NCBI GenBank assembly: GCA_002839095.1
Contig: PGXL01000002.1
Location: 62,001-126,000 of the forward strand
DNA: 64,000 bases
From: Tenericutes bacterium HGW-Tenericutes-2
GTDB lineage: Bacteria; Bacillota_I; Bacilli_A; Acholeplasmatales; Acholeplasmataceae
Direction: 5' to 3'
Part shown: one piece after another, positions 26,088-34,215 of the stretch
Layout: every line of letters begins with the position of its first letter
Numbering within the stretch: position 1 is the stretch's first letter
Made by a program: the position numbers and the translations under genes
Notes under the pieces: model-generated
Databases searched by the model: none
Told to the model about the DNA's origin: nothing
Seen by the model: only the letters and a program-made list of their open reading frames with translations

Positions 26088-27014
26088 ATGAAAATTGCAA
26101 ACAACTATACTGAGCTTATCGGAAAGACTCCGTTACTCAGATTAAACAAATATGAAAAATTAATCAATTCAAAGGCTGAAATTATTGTAAAGCTAGAAAA
26201 TCATAATCCATTATCCAGTGTAAAGGATAGATTAGCTTTTGCATTAATAGAATCGATTGAAAAGCTTGGACTTGTTACAGATCAAACTGTATTCGTAGAA
26301 CCAACAAGTGGAAATACTGGAATTGGACTTGCATTCATTTGTGCTGCTAAAGGCTATAAGCTTATTTTAACAATGCCAGAAACAGTAACAAAGGAACGTG
26401 TTCAAATCGTTAAAGCATTAGGTGCGACTGTATATTTAACAGAAGCTGCACTTGGAATGAAGGGTGCTATTGCTAAGGCGAATGAAATTAAAGCACAGGG
26501 AAATCACTATGTTATACCCATGCAGTTTGAAAACCTTGCAAATCCTGAAATACATAGAAAAACAACTGCGATTGAAATCCTAGAGGATACAGATCGTCAA
26601 GTCGATATATTTGTTGCTGGTGTAGGTACCGGTGGAACAATTACTGGTGTTGGTGAAATCTTAAAAAAAGAATTAAAAAATGTTCAAATCATTGCTGTAG
26701 AACCAAAAGACTCTGCTGTATTATCAGGAGGAGCACCTGGTCCACATAAGATTCAAGGCATTGGTGCAGGGTTTATTCCTGCAGTTTTAAATAGAAATGT
26801 AATTGATGAAATTATTCAAGTATCTAATGAGGATGCATTTGAAACAGCTAGAATACTAGCGAAAACAGAGGGTGTTTTTGCAGGTATATCATCTGGTGCG
26901 ATTTTATTTGCTGCAAGAGAACTCGCACAACGCGAAGAAAATAAAGGAAAGAGAATTGTTGCTATCGTTTGCGATACCGGTGAACGTTACTTGTCAACAA
27001 CACTATACGAATGA
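26088..27014 (+). CDS. cysK: Cysteine synthase (O-acetylserine sulfhydrylase)
   Basis: Makes L-cysteine from O-acetylserine and sulfide with PLP. The 308-residue protein has the PLP lysine in SSVKDRLA (Lys46), the substrate loop EPTSGNTGIGLAF near 80, the PLP-phosphate loop GTGGTITGVG near 185 and the C-terminal SSGAILFAA region. Length is standard. AAGGAGAG precedes ATG 26088. It overlaps cysE by four bases (ATGA), so the two last steps of cysteine synthesis are translated together and may form the cysteine synthase complex; the CysE C-terminus, however, ends in N rather than the classical Ile. Confidence 0.95.
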   Translation: MKIANNYTELIGKTPLLRLNKYEKLINSKAEIIVKLENHNPLSSVKDRLAFALIESIEKLGLVTDQTVFVEPTSGNTGIGLAFICAAKGYKLILTMPETVTKERVQIVKALGATVYLTEAALGMKGAIAKANEIKAQGNHYVIPMQFENLANPEIHRKTTAIEILEDTDRQVDIFVAGVGTGGTITGVGEILKKELKNVQIIAVEPKDSAVLSGGAPGPHKIQGIGAGFIPAVLNRNVIDEIIQVSNEDAFETARILAKTEGVFAGISSGAILFAARELAQREENKGKRIVAIVCDTGERYLSTTLYE

Positions 27015-27529
27015 AATCATTTCAATGTACAAAAGAAGATGTTTTAGCTGCTAAGAAATTTGATCCTGCAGCTCCATGCTGCATGATGATCTATTTCACA
27101 TATCCAGGAGTTATTGCTTTAAGAAGACATAGAAGAGCACATAAACTATGGAATAAAGGATTCAAAAATTGGGCTAGAATCATTAGCTATAAAACAAGAA
27201 AGAAAACAGGAATCGATATTCATCCTGCTGCACGTATTGGTCATGGTGTATTTATTGATCATGGCATGGGACTTGTCATTGGTGAAACAGCAAGTGTTGG
27301 AGATAACTGTGTACTCTATCACGGTGTTACCCTTGGTGCGAACACCTTCGATAAAGTAGACCGTCATCCCAAGTTAGGTAATGGTGTCATTGTATATGCA
27401 GGAGCAACCATTATTGGACCAATCCATATTGGAGATAATTCTATCATTGCAGCAAACGCAGTTGTCCTAAAAGAAGCACCAGCAAATTCAAGATTAATTG
27501 GTGTACCTGCGCACAAAAACGGCAATTAA
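27011..27529 (+). CDS. cysE: Serine O-acetyltransferase
   Basis: Transfers acetyl from acetyl-CoA to L-serine, the first step of cysteine synthesis. The 172-residue protein is the short form of the family: helical N-terminal part (about 1-65), then a left-handed beta-helix of hexapeptide repeats including GIDIHPAARIGHGVFIDHG and GLVIGETASVGDN with the active-site His and Asp. The ATG lies in the ATGA overlap with cysK. An intrinsic terminator overlaps the 3' end. Confidence 0.94.
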   Translation: MKSFQCTKEDVLAAKKFDPAAPCCMMIYFTYPGVIALRRHRRAHKLWNKGFKNWARIISYKTRKKTGIDIHPAARIGHGVFIDHGMGLVIGETASVGDNCVLYHGVTLGANTFDKVDRHPKLGNGVIVYAGATIIGPIHIGDNSIIAANAVVLKEAPANSRLIGVPAHKNGN

Positions 27530-27543
27530 ATTGCTGTTTTTTT
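27516..27543 (+). terminator. Terminator after cysE
   Basis: AAAACGGCAAT and ATTGCTGTTTT pair (one G-T) around TAA and continue into Ts. The left arm lies in the last cysE codons. Confidence 0.85.
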
Positions 27544-27572
27544 CTTATTTATCATAAAATAGCCCACTGTTT

Positions 27573-27591
27573 AGAATGCAACTCATATTCT
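27573..27591. promoter_or_regulatory. Possible operator upstream of the iron-transport promoter
   Basis: AGAAT (27573-27577) and ATTCT (27587-27591) are inverted repeats bounding a 19-bp element abutting the -35 box, the size of a Fur-type site. The match to the Fur consensus is poor. Confidence 0.25.
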
Positions 27592-27620
27592 TTGACTTTA
27601 AGTGATAGAAAACATAAAAT
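27592..27620 (+). promoter_or_regulatory. Promoter of the ferric iron ABC transporter operon
   Basis: TTGACT (27592-27597), 17-bp spacer, TAAAAT (27615-27620). Confidence 0.7.
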
Positions 27621-27658
27621 TATTCATGTTAACTATCAAACTCAAGGGAGAGAAGAAA

Positions 27659-28693
27659 ATGAAAAAAACGATACTAACTTTTGTTTTATTTTTTATATCA
27701 ATCATACTAACCGCTTGTCAATTTGGCAATGTCGGAACAGATAAAGTCATTACTGTCTATACAGAAAGACATTATGATACGGATCAATTGCTATATGATA
27801 GATTTACTGAATTAACTGGCATCGGTGTCAATCTAATTAGAGATGATGCTGATAAATTAATCACAAGAATGGATAATGAAGGTGAAGATTCACCTGCAGA
27901 TATCTTGATTATTGCTGACGCAGGACGTTTACATCGTGCAAAGGAAATGAATTTGTTTCAATCAGTAACATCTGATACATTATCAGATAACGTACCAAAT
28001 CAGTATAAGGATCCAAATAACTTTTGGTATGGATTGACAATGCGTGCTAGAGTATTTGTTTATCACCCTGAACGCGTTAACATCAGTGATTTATCAACCT
28101 ATGAAGATTTAACTGACCCAAAATGGGAAGGACGCATTATCACACGCACTTCAACCAATATTTATAATCAAAGCTTAATGTCATCAATGATTGAAATCAT
28201 GGGTGAAGAAGCAGCTAGAGCTTGGGCTACAGGATTAGTTCAAAACTTTGCAAGAGATCCTCAAGGTAATGATAGAGATCAAGCGAAAGCAGTTGTCTCA
28301 GGTGTAGCAGATTTAGCAATCATGAATACCTATTATATTGGAAGAATGATCAATTCAAGCGATCCATATGAAGTTGAAGTTGGAGAAACTGTTCGTATTT
28401 TCTTTCCTAATCAAGATACAACAGGAACGCATATCAATGTCAGTGGTGCTGGAGTTGCTAAGTATTCAAAAAATGTAGATGAAGCTATTCAACTAATTGA
28501 GTTTTTAACAAGCGAAGAAGCACAAAAATCCTATGCGGATGCGAATTTTGAATATCCAATTAATCCAGCAGTTGAACCACACGATTTATTAAAGTCATGG
28601 GGAAGTTTTAAGGCACAGGATATTCCATTAAGCAAATTAGGCGAACATAGTGTTTTAGCAATCATTATTATGAATGAGATTGGATGGAAGTAA
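27659..28693 (+). CDS. Ferric iron ABC transporter, substrate-binding lipoprotein (FutA/FbpA-like)
   Basis: A 344-residue periplasmic-binding-type lipoprotein: signal peptide with lipobox ILTAC (Cys20), then the FutA/FbpA fold with VYTERHYDTD near 33, SPADILIIADAGRLHRA near 78 and Tyr-containing MNTYYIGRM near 225, where the family binds Fe(III). It would sit on the outer face of the membrane and hand iron to the permease encoded next. Start ATG 27659 follows AAGGGAG; the earlier in-frame TTG-type start would break the signal peptide. First gene of a three-gene operon. Confidence 0.92.
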   Translation: MKKTILTFVLFFISIILTACQFGNVGTDKVITVYTERHYDTDQLLYDRFTELTGIGVNLIRDDADKLITRMDNEGEDSPADILIIADAGRLHRAKEMNLFQSVTSDTLSDNVPNQYKDPNNFWYGLTMRARVFVYHPERVNISDLSTYEDLTDPKWEGRIITRTSTNIYNQSLMSSMIEIMGEEAARAWATGLVQNFARDPQGNDRDQAKAVVSGVADLAIMNTYYIGRMINSSDPYEVEVGETVRIFFPNQDTTGTHINVSGAGVAKYSKNVDEAIQLIEFLTSEEAQKSYADANFEYPINPAVEPHDLLKSWGSFKAQDIPLSKLGEHSVLAIIIMNEIGWK

Positions 28694-28709
28694 GTATTAA
28701 CTAAAGGAT

Positions 28710-30356
28710 GTGTATTTTATTATAATCAATAAGATCAAGCGTCATTTAAATATATTTTCAATCATGAGTATTGTCATTGGCGTCTTAATCTTGTTGCCTA
28801 TTGTCAATATTCTTTTTGAGTTTTTCGGATCTAGCAGTGTCACATGGGAACACATTAAAAATTACTTATTAGCAGAATATATTAAAAATTCAATTGTTTT
28901 AATTATAATCGTTGCCATACTTTCTTTAATTATTGGATTTACCTCAGCATATTTTGTAGCAAGATACGACTTCAAGGGGCGTAAATTCCTAAGCTGGATG
29001 CTTGTTATACCACTTGCTGTGCCGTCCTATATTGCTGCATATGTTTATGCAGATATGATGAGCTATACAGGAACGATTGGTAGATTATTAAACTGGATTG
29101 GAATTAGTGGTCAGATCAATATTATGAATATGACTGGTGCAGCACTCATTTTCGCGTTTACTCTTTATCCATACATCTATCTTTTAACACTCACATCACT
29201 TTCTAGACAAAGCGCATCCTATTTGGAAAGTGCGACATTACTTGGTGCAAATCGCTGGAAAAGGTTATTTTCAATTACGATTCCACTCGCTAGACCTGCG
29301 CTTGTCGCAGGATCACTACTCGTCATTTTAGAAACCTTAAATGACTATGGTGTGGTTCAGTATTTCAATGTAAGAGTATTTAGCTTTGCTATCTTTAATG
29401 CATGGTTTTCATTAGGTGATGTAACGAGTGCAATTCGTTTATCTGCATATCTAATGTTACTTGTTTTTGGAGTCATCTTAATTGAACGCATTTTAAGAGG
29501 AAGAAGACAGTTTCAAATGCATGTTAAAACAAAGCTGATTTCAAGAAGAAAAATTCATGGGTGGAAACATTTAGGTGTTGTTTCATTTCTATGGTTTGTT
29601 TTAGCCGTTGGATTTATTATTCCGTTCCTACAGCTCTTATGGTATTTAGTACTAACCATCAATAAATCATTCAACATGAGAATTGTTCTTGCAACATTGA
29701 ATACTGTTTTCAATTCTATTATTACAGCTGTTATTATTGTTATCATCGCATTATTTATGGCTAATTTCAGCCGTATGAAAGCTAGAAGTAAAGCTAGTAA
29801 ATCATGGGTTAAGCTTGCAAATCTTGGATATGCAATACCTGGAGCAGTTATCGCAGTTGCAGTCCATGTGTTCTTCGTGGATATCGATCGACTTTTAGCA
29901 CCAATTTATTCAGTTATTATTCCAAATGGACCAAGACTTGTGATCACAATGAGCCTATTTACATTGATATTCGCTTATGTTTTAAGATTCCTATCCATAG
30001 GATTCAATAGTATTGACAGTCAATACGATAAAATCGGAACAAAGTTTACCGAATCTGCATACACTCTAGGCTCTAGTAGGATGGATGCGTTGATTAGAGT
30101 TGACATACCCTTGATTTATCCAGGATTAATTGGAGCATTCATTTTAGCATTCGTAGATATCATCAAAGAACTCCCCCTAACACTGATTTTAAGACCTGCG
30201 AACTATGATTCGCTATCTACAATCGTTCATACCTATGCGAGAGATGAAATGATTCAGGAGTCAAGTCTTCCCTCATTAATTTTAATTACTATTGCCGGTG
30301 TGTTAATTTATTTACTAACACATTATAAGAAAGGACTGTTCAATAATGTATATTGA
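28710..30356 (+). CDS. Ferric iron ABC transporter, fused permease (FbpB/FutB-like)
   Basis: A 548-residue permease with two internally repeated binding-protein-dependent transport domains of six helices each (about 55-255 and 310-545), each ending in an EAA loop (ESATLLGANRWKRLFSITIP and ESAYTLGSSRMDALIRVDIP). This duplicated layout is typical of FbpB-type iron permeases, which form the channel with one polypeptide. The only canonical in-frame start near the AAAGGA site is GTG 28710, only one base after it; an ATT at 28719 would have normal spacing, so the exact start is uncertain. Overlaps the ATPase gene by 11 bases. Confidence 0.92.
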   Translation: MYFIIINKIKRHLNIFSIMSIVIGVLILLPIVNILFEFFGSSSVTWEHIKNYLLAEYIKNSIVLIIIVAILSLIIGFTSAYFVARYDFKGRKFLSWMLVIPLAVPSYIAAYVYADMMSYTGTIGRLLNWIGISGQINIMNMTGAALIFAFTLYPYIYLLTLTSLSRQSASYLESATLLGANRWKRLFSITIPLARPALVAGSLLVILETLNDYGVVQYFNVRVFSFAIFNAWFSLGDVTSAIRLSAYLMLLVFGVILIERILRGRRQFQMHVKTKLISRRKIHGWKHLGVVSFLWFVLAVGFIIPFLQLLWYLVLTINKSFNMRIVLATLNTVFNSIITAVIIVIIALFMANFSRMKARSKASKSWVKLANLGYAIPGAVIAVAVHVFFVDIDRLLAPIYSVIIPNGPRLVITMSLFTLIFAYVLRFLSIGFNSIDSQYDKIGTKFTESAYTLGSSRMDALIRVDIPLIYPGLIGAFILAFVDIIKELPLTLILRPANYDSLSTIVHTYARDEMIQESSLPSLILITIAGVLIYLLTHYKKGLFNNVY

Positions 30357-31011
30357 TATCAGCAAAATCAATTTCGGATACGATAAAAACCAGATGGTTT
30401 TAAATGACTGCACAACAGGAATAGAAAAAGGCGAAATCGTCGCTATTCTAGGAAAAAGTGGATCAGGAAAAAGCACGCTTTTACGCATATTATCAGGGCT
30501 AGAAATACCCTCAAACGGAGAAATAAAAATCGATAATGAAATCATGGTTTCAAATCATCATTTTGTTGAACCAAATAAAAGACAAATCGGTATGGTTTTT
30601 CAGGATTATGCGCTATTTCCTCATTTAACTATTATGCAAAATATTCAATATGGTTTAATTAAAAAAACTAAAATTGAAAGAGAAAAGATTGCATTAGAAA
30701 TGCTCGATTTAATCAGCTTAAATGAGAAGAATACAAAGTATCCACACGAACTATCTGGTGGACAGCAACAAAGAGTAGCACTAGCTCGAGCACTTGCTCC
30801 GAATCCTAAAATGCTATTGTTAGACGAACCATTCAGTAATTTGGATAAGGATCTTAGAAAACAAATCAGACAAGATTTAAAACGGATTATGAATAAGCAA
30901 AATATGTCCTGTATTTTTGCTACTCATGATTATGAGGATGCAAAGGACATTGCAAATCGTATTTTATATTTAGAAGATGGAAAGATTGTTAAAATCGAGA
31001 AAAACATTTAA
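30346..31011 (+). CDS. Ferric iron ABC transporter, ATPase (FbpC/FutC-like, minimal)
   Basis: A 221-residue ABC ATPase with Walker A GKSGSGKST near 35, Q-loop MVFQDYALFPHL near 85, signature LSGGQQQRVALARAL near 135, Walker B LLLDEPFSNLD near 158 and the switch His in ATHDY near 193. It drives the iron permease encoded just upstream. FbpC proteins are usually near 350 residues with C-terminal regulatory OB domains; here the protein ends right after the ATPase core, so the regulatory part is missing by nature rather than by frameshift (no remnant downstream). Confidence 0.92.
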   Translation: MYIDISKINFGYDKNQMVLNDCTTGIEKGEIVAILGKSGSGKSTLLRILSGLEIPSNGEIKIDNEIMVSNHHFVEPNKRQIGMVFQDYALFPHLTIMQNIQYGLIKKTKIEREKIALEMLDLISLNEKNTKYPHELSGGQQQRVALARALAPNPKMLLLDEPFSNLDKDLRKQIRQDLKRIMNKQNMSCIFATHDYEDAKDIANRILYLEDGKIVKIEKNI

Positions 31012-31034
31012 TCATAGATTATCAAAACTTATAA

Positions 31035-31063
31035 TTGACAAAAAAATGAAAATTTGATATCAT
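31035..31063 (+). promoter_or_regulatory. Promoter of secG
   Basis: TTGACA (31035-31040), 17-bp spacer, TATCAT (31058-31063), 26 bases before the secG ATG. Confidence 0.75.
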
Positions 31064-31088
31064 TAGTTGGAGTTTTAGGAGGAATCAT

Positions 31089-31313
31089 ATGATCTGGGTA
31101 GACTATTTAATAATTATCGTTGCAATCTTACTTGTGATAACAGTTTTACTACAACATTCACAAGATAACATTCAAGATGCATTTAGTGGTGAAAAATCAG
31201 AATTATTTAAAAATAAAAAAACACGCGGTCTTGAACTATTTTTAGTTCGTTCATCTGCAGTGCTTGCTTTACTTTTAATTGTTTTGGTCGTCACATCGAA
31301 TTTATTACATTAA
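31089..31313 (+). CDS. secG: Preprotein translocase subunit SecG
   Basis: A 74-residue membrane protein with two hydrophobic helices (about 3-22 and 50-72) and the conserved connecting loop (QDAFSGEKSELFKNKKTRGLE), the usual SecG form. SecG aids protein movement through the SecYE channel. Strong AGGAGGAAT precedes ATG 31089. It has its own promoter and terminator; the common partner rnr/smpB genes are not next to it. Confidence 0.92.
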   Translation: MIWVDYLIIIVAILLVITVLLQHSQDNIQDAFSGEKSELFKNKKTRGLELFLVRSSAVLALLLIVLVVTSNLLH

Positions 31314-31342
31314 TTGCTTTTAAATTCTCGAAGAAATTAGAC

Positions 31343-31372
31343 AAAAAGTGTTTCTTTTGAAACGCTTTTTTC
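31343..31372 (+). terminator. Terminator after secG
   Basis: AAAAAGTGTTTC and GAAACGCTTTTT pair (one G-T) around TTTT, with one further T. Confidence 0.85.
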
Positions 31373-31390
31373 ATCAGTAAAGGTGAGATT

Positions 31391-32086
31391 ATGCCTCAAC
31401 GTTATTTTATTGAAAATCAGAATAACATAATTACAGGACAAGACGCACATCATATTAAGAAAGTGATGCGGATGAAGACTGGTGATGAAATCATTGTTTG
31501 CAATGCTGGCAAATGCTTTTTATCTATTTTGAATCTAGAAACTGAAGAAGTGAAATACGACATTGTTCAAGAGCTTATCAAGCATGATCAACCAGAAATC
31601 ACTTTAATTCAAGGATTACCAAAAAACCCTAAATCGGATATAGTTATTAAATATGCAACCATCTTTGGAGCGTCTATAATTATTCTAGCAGGCATGCACC
31701 GAAGTATTACTAAGCTAGATAATGAGGATAATAAAACCAAGAGATTTCAAATGATTGCTAAGGAAGCAGCTGAGCTTGCTCATCGCTTCGAAGTACCAAC
31801 TATTGAAATGAAGAAGAGCTTGGATAAAATAGATTTATCATTATATGATATTGTACTATTAGCTGATGAGAATGAGCGATCAACAACTCTAGAAAAAGCA
31901 CTTCCAAAGATTCAAAAAGAGATGAAAATAGCCTTAATCATTGGTCCTGAAGGTGGGATTAGTGAAGCAGAAAGAAACTCTTTATTATCAAAAAAAGTGA
32001 TACCAGTAACACTGGGTCACTACATTTTACCTACAGAAATCGCTAGCCTATATATACTGACCTATCTATCTGTCAAAAATATCTGA
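31391..32086 (+). CDS. rsmE: 16S rRNA (uracil1498-N3)-methyltransferase
   Basis: RsmE methylates U1498 in the small-subunit decoding region. The 231-residue protein has an N-terminal PUA-like domain (about 1-70, DAHHIKKVMRMKTGD) and a SPOUT knot methyltransferase domain with IGPEGGISEAE near 180. The C-terminal knot segment, usually LGxRILRTETA, reads LGHYILPTEIAS here, a somewhat divergent version. No obvious operon partner; the rpsU promoter lies immediately downstream. Confidence 0.9.
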   Translation: MPQRYFIENQNNIITGQDAHHIKKVMRMKTGDEIIVCNAGKCFLSILNLETEEVKYDIVQELIKHDQPEITLIQGLPKNPKSDIVIKYATIFGASIIILAGMHRSITKLDNEDNKTKRFQMIAKEAAELAHRFEVPTIEMKKSLDKIDLSLYDIVLLADENERSTTLEKALPKIQKEMKIALIIGPEGGISEAERNSLLSKKVIPVTLGHYILPTEIASLYILTYLSVKNI

Positions 32087-32092
32087 ATTTTT

Positions 32093-32121
32093 TTGACAAA
32101 TTAAAAAAAATCATATATAAT
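32093..32121 (+). promoter_or_regulatory. Consensus promoter of rpsU
   Basis: TTGACA (32093-32098), 17-bp spacer, TATAAT (32116-32121): exact consensus for a highly expressed ribosomal gene. Confidence 0.88.
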
Positions 32122-32162
32122 GTAAAAGGCTAATCAATCTAAGCGTGGAAGGAGGGCAGACA

Positions 32163-32336
32163 ATGCCTAAAACAGTCGTTCGCGAAAAAGAATCAATTGA
32201 AGATGCTTTACGTCGCTTTAAACGTGATGTTTCTAAGTCAGGAAACCTCCAAGAAGCACGCAAGCGTGAGTTTTACGTGAAACCAAGTGTAGCACGTAAG
32301 GACGCACAACGTGCAGCACGCGCTAAAAAAAAGTAA
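32163..32336 (+). CDS. rpsU: 30S ribosomal protein S21
   Basis: A 57-residue basic protein with the S21 pattern ([29 protein letters not shown], then a Lys/Arg-rich tail). Part of the 30S platform near the anti-Shine-Dalgarno region. The start is ATG 32163, after GGAAGGAGGG; an upstream in-frame start would overlap that site. Codon use is strongly biased toward CGT for Arg, unlike neighbouring genes that favour AGA, as expected for a highly expressed gene. Confidence 0.95.
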   Translation: MPKTVVREKESIEDALRRFKRDVSKSGNLQEARKREFYVKPSVARKDAQRAARAKKK

Positions 32337-32345
32337 AGTAAAATT

Positions 32346-32367
32346 CGCACCTTTTTGGTGCGTTTTT
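32346..32367 (+). terminator. Terminator after rpsU
   Basis: CGCACC and GGTGCG pair around TTTTT and are followed by TTTTT. Confidence 0.88.
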
Positions 32368-32418
32368 ATATGTTTTCACCTAAAAAAGTACAGCAGTGCT
32401 TTTTTATTTTTTCTGGTG

Positions 32419-32427
32419 TGGTATAAT
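32419..32427 (+). promoter_or_regulatory. Extended -10 promoter of the phoH operon
   Basis: TG-G-TATAAT: a perfect extended -10 element (hexamer 32422-32427), 26 bases before the phoH ATG. No clear -35. Confidence 0.65.
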
Positions 32428-32452
32428 GAAAACACGATAAGGAGCGGATTTA

Positions 32453-33415
32453 ATGAAATTAAATCGACAAATTCATCATGCTGAAGCCATAGCAAGACTG
32501 GTGGGCATACAAGATCGTAATTTATTAGTTTTCAAGCAATATCTAGGTATTCATGTTTCTATTTTAGGCTCTGAGATTGTTACAGATGCTAAGAAAGAAC
32601 AGTTACCATTGTTGGAAGCTATTTTTGCTGTCTTAATAGAACTTGCAGAGCATCAAGTACAACTAACGGAAAGAGATGTTATGTATATTATTAAGCTTGC
32701 AGAAAAGAATGAATTAGAGGATGTTTTTGATTTGTATCGTAATAGAAAAAAGATTTTAGTTAATGATCAAGGAAAATCAATATATCCCAAAACGTTTAAT
32801 CAAAGAAGCTATGTAGAAGGCATTAATAACTACGATTTAGTTTTCGGAGTTGGACCTGCTGGAACCGGAAAAACATATCTTGCAGTTGCTCAGGCGGTTG
32901 CAGATTTAAAAAATAATAAAGTCAAAAAATTAATACTTACAAGACCAGTTGTTGAAGCTGGAGAAAATTTAGGATTTTTACCTGGAGACTTAAAAGAAAA
33001 AGTCGATCCATATTTAGTGCCTTTATATGACGCGCTCTATGAGATGCTAGGCATGCAGACAACATTAAGCCTTTTAGAAAAGGGAATCATCGAAATCGCA
33101 CCACTCGCCTATATGAGAGGAAGAACTTTAGAAAATGCATTTGTCATTTTAGATGAAGCTCAAAATACAACGAAGGTTCAAATGAAGATGTTTTTAACAA
33201 GATTAGGGTTTGCATCAAAGATGGTTATTACAGGAGACCCTTCTCAATCTGATTTACCTAAAGGTACACCTTCGGGATTAAATCAGGCACTCACTTTACT
33301 TCAAGGATTAGAGGATATAAAAATTATTACTTTTGACAAAATAGATGTCGTTAGACATCCATTGGTGCAAAGAATACTTGAAAGGTATGAAAATAGTGAA
33401 AATCAACCTATATAA
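32453..33415 (+). CDS. phoH: PhoH-family ATPase
   Basis: A 320-residue cytoplasmic P-loop ATPase/putative RNA helicase with Walker A GPAGTGKT (134-141), Walker B FVILDEAQN near 240 and TGDPSQSDLP near 268. PhoH is nearly always beside ybeY, as here, and is thought to act in RNA metabolism or ribosome quality control. Start ATG 32453 follows AAGGAG. First gene of a run reaching era and recO. Confidence 0.93.
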   Translation: MKLNRQIHHAEAIARLVGIQDRNLLVFKQYLGIHVSILGSEIVTDAKKEQLPLLEAIFAVLIELAEHQVQLTERDVMYIIKLAEKNELEDVFDLYRNRKKILVNDQGKSIYPKTFNQRSYVEGINNYDLVFGVGPAGTGKTYLAVAQAVADLKNNKVKKLILTRPVVEAGENLGFLPGDLKEKVDPYLVPLYDALYEMLGMQTTLSLLEKGIIEIAPLAYMRGRTLENAFVILDEAQNTTKVQMKMFLTRLGFASKMVITGDPSQSDLPKGTPSGLNQALTLLQGLEDIKIITFDKIDVVRHPLVQRILERYENSENQPI

Positions 33416-33812
33416 TCAAACAAGTGAAGATATCAAGGAAATCAAAAAACTTTTAAAAAAGGTTTTTCGTTCCATCAAACAAAAAAACAATATGCAAATC
33501 ATCTTTGTATCTCAAGAAGAGATTAGAGAACTAAATAAAAATTTCAGAAATATTGATAAATCGACAGATGTATTATCATTTCCAAATGATGATGAGCTAG
33601 ATAGCTCGATTGGTGATGTCTTCATCTCGATTGAACAAGCAAGACTACAAGCAAATGATTACGGACATTCATTTGAAAGAGAAATTGGATTTCTTGCAGT
33701 TCACGGATACCTACATTTACTAGGATTTGATCATCACTCTGAATCCGAAGAAAAATTGATGATTGAAGCACAAGAAAATATATTAAAAAAGGCAAAACTG
33801 GAAAGGAAATAA
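33387..33812 (+). CDS. ybeY: Endoribonuclease YbeY (rRNA maturation factor)
   Basis: About 141 residues. YbeY is a zinc RNase needed for 16S rRNA 3'-end maturation and ribosome quality control. The zinc motif HGYLHLLGFDH (H-x3-H-x5-H) is present near residue 110, with RNIDKSTDVLSFP near 52, also conserved. ATG 33387 is in frame but only one base after AAAGG; GTG 33396 has better spacing (10 bases) and may be the true start. The gene begins inside the end of phoH. Confidence 0.93.
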   Translation: MKIVKINLYNQTSEDIKEIKKLLKKVFRSIKQKNNMQIIFVSQEEIRELNKNFRNIDKSTDVLSFPNDDELDSSIGDVFISIEQARLQANDYGHSFEREIGFLAVHGYLHLLGFDHHSESEEKLMIEAQENILKKAKLERK

Positions 33813-33813
33813 C

Positions 33814-34215
33814 ATGAAAAATATTAATGAAGCTTTACTTGCAAGAAGTAAGGCATATACCCCATACTCCAATTTCAAGGTTGGTGCAGCAATTCTTCTT
33901 AAGGACGGCACTTATATTCACGGAGCTAATGTTGAAAATGCATCCTTTGGACTATCTAATTGTGCAGAAAGAAGTGCTCTATTCTCACTTTATAGTCAAG
34001 GCTATAAAAAGGAAGATATCGTATCCATTACCATTATCGCAAACGATCACACACCTGTATCTCCATGCGGAGCATGCAGACAGGTTATGCATGAACTTAT
34101 GCCAAAAAATACAAAGGTATATCTAGCAAATACGAAGGGTGAAATCAAAGAAACGACAACTGATGAACTGCTACCCTATGCATTCGTCCTAGATGAAAAA
34201 CCTAAAGATGAGTAG
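33814..34215 (+). CDS. cdd: Cytidine deaminase
   Basis: Converts cytidine and deoxycytidine to uridine forms in pyrimidine salvage. The 133-residue tetrameric-type enzyme has zinc ligands Cys50, Cys85 and Cys88 with catalytic Glu52 (NCAERSAL and PCGACR), and the YSNFKVGAA start. ATG 33814 lies one base after the ybeY stop, preceded by GGAAAGGAA. Placement between ybeY and era is common in Bacillota. Confidence 0.95.
   Translation: MKNINEALLARSKAYTPYSNFKVGAAILLKDGTYIHGANVENASFGLSNCAERSALFSLYSQGYKKEDIVSITIIANDHTPVSPCGACRQVMHELMPKNTKVYLANTKGEIKETTTDELLPYAFVLDEKPKDE

Noticed and set aside
33827-34126. Overlapping plus-strand frame inside cdd
   Set aside because: Out-of-frame shadow of an unambiguous cytidine deaminase gene.
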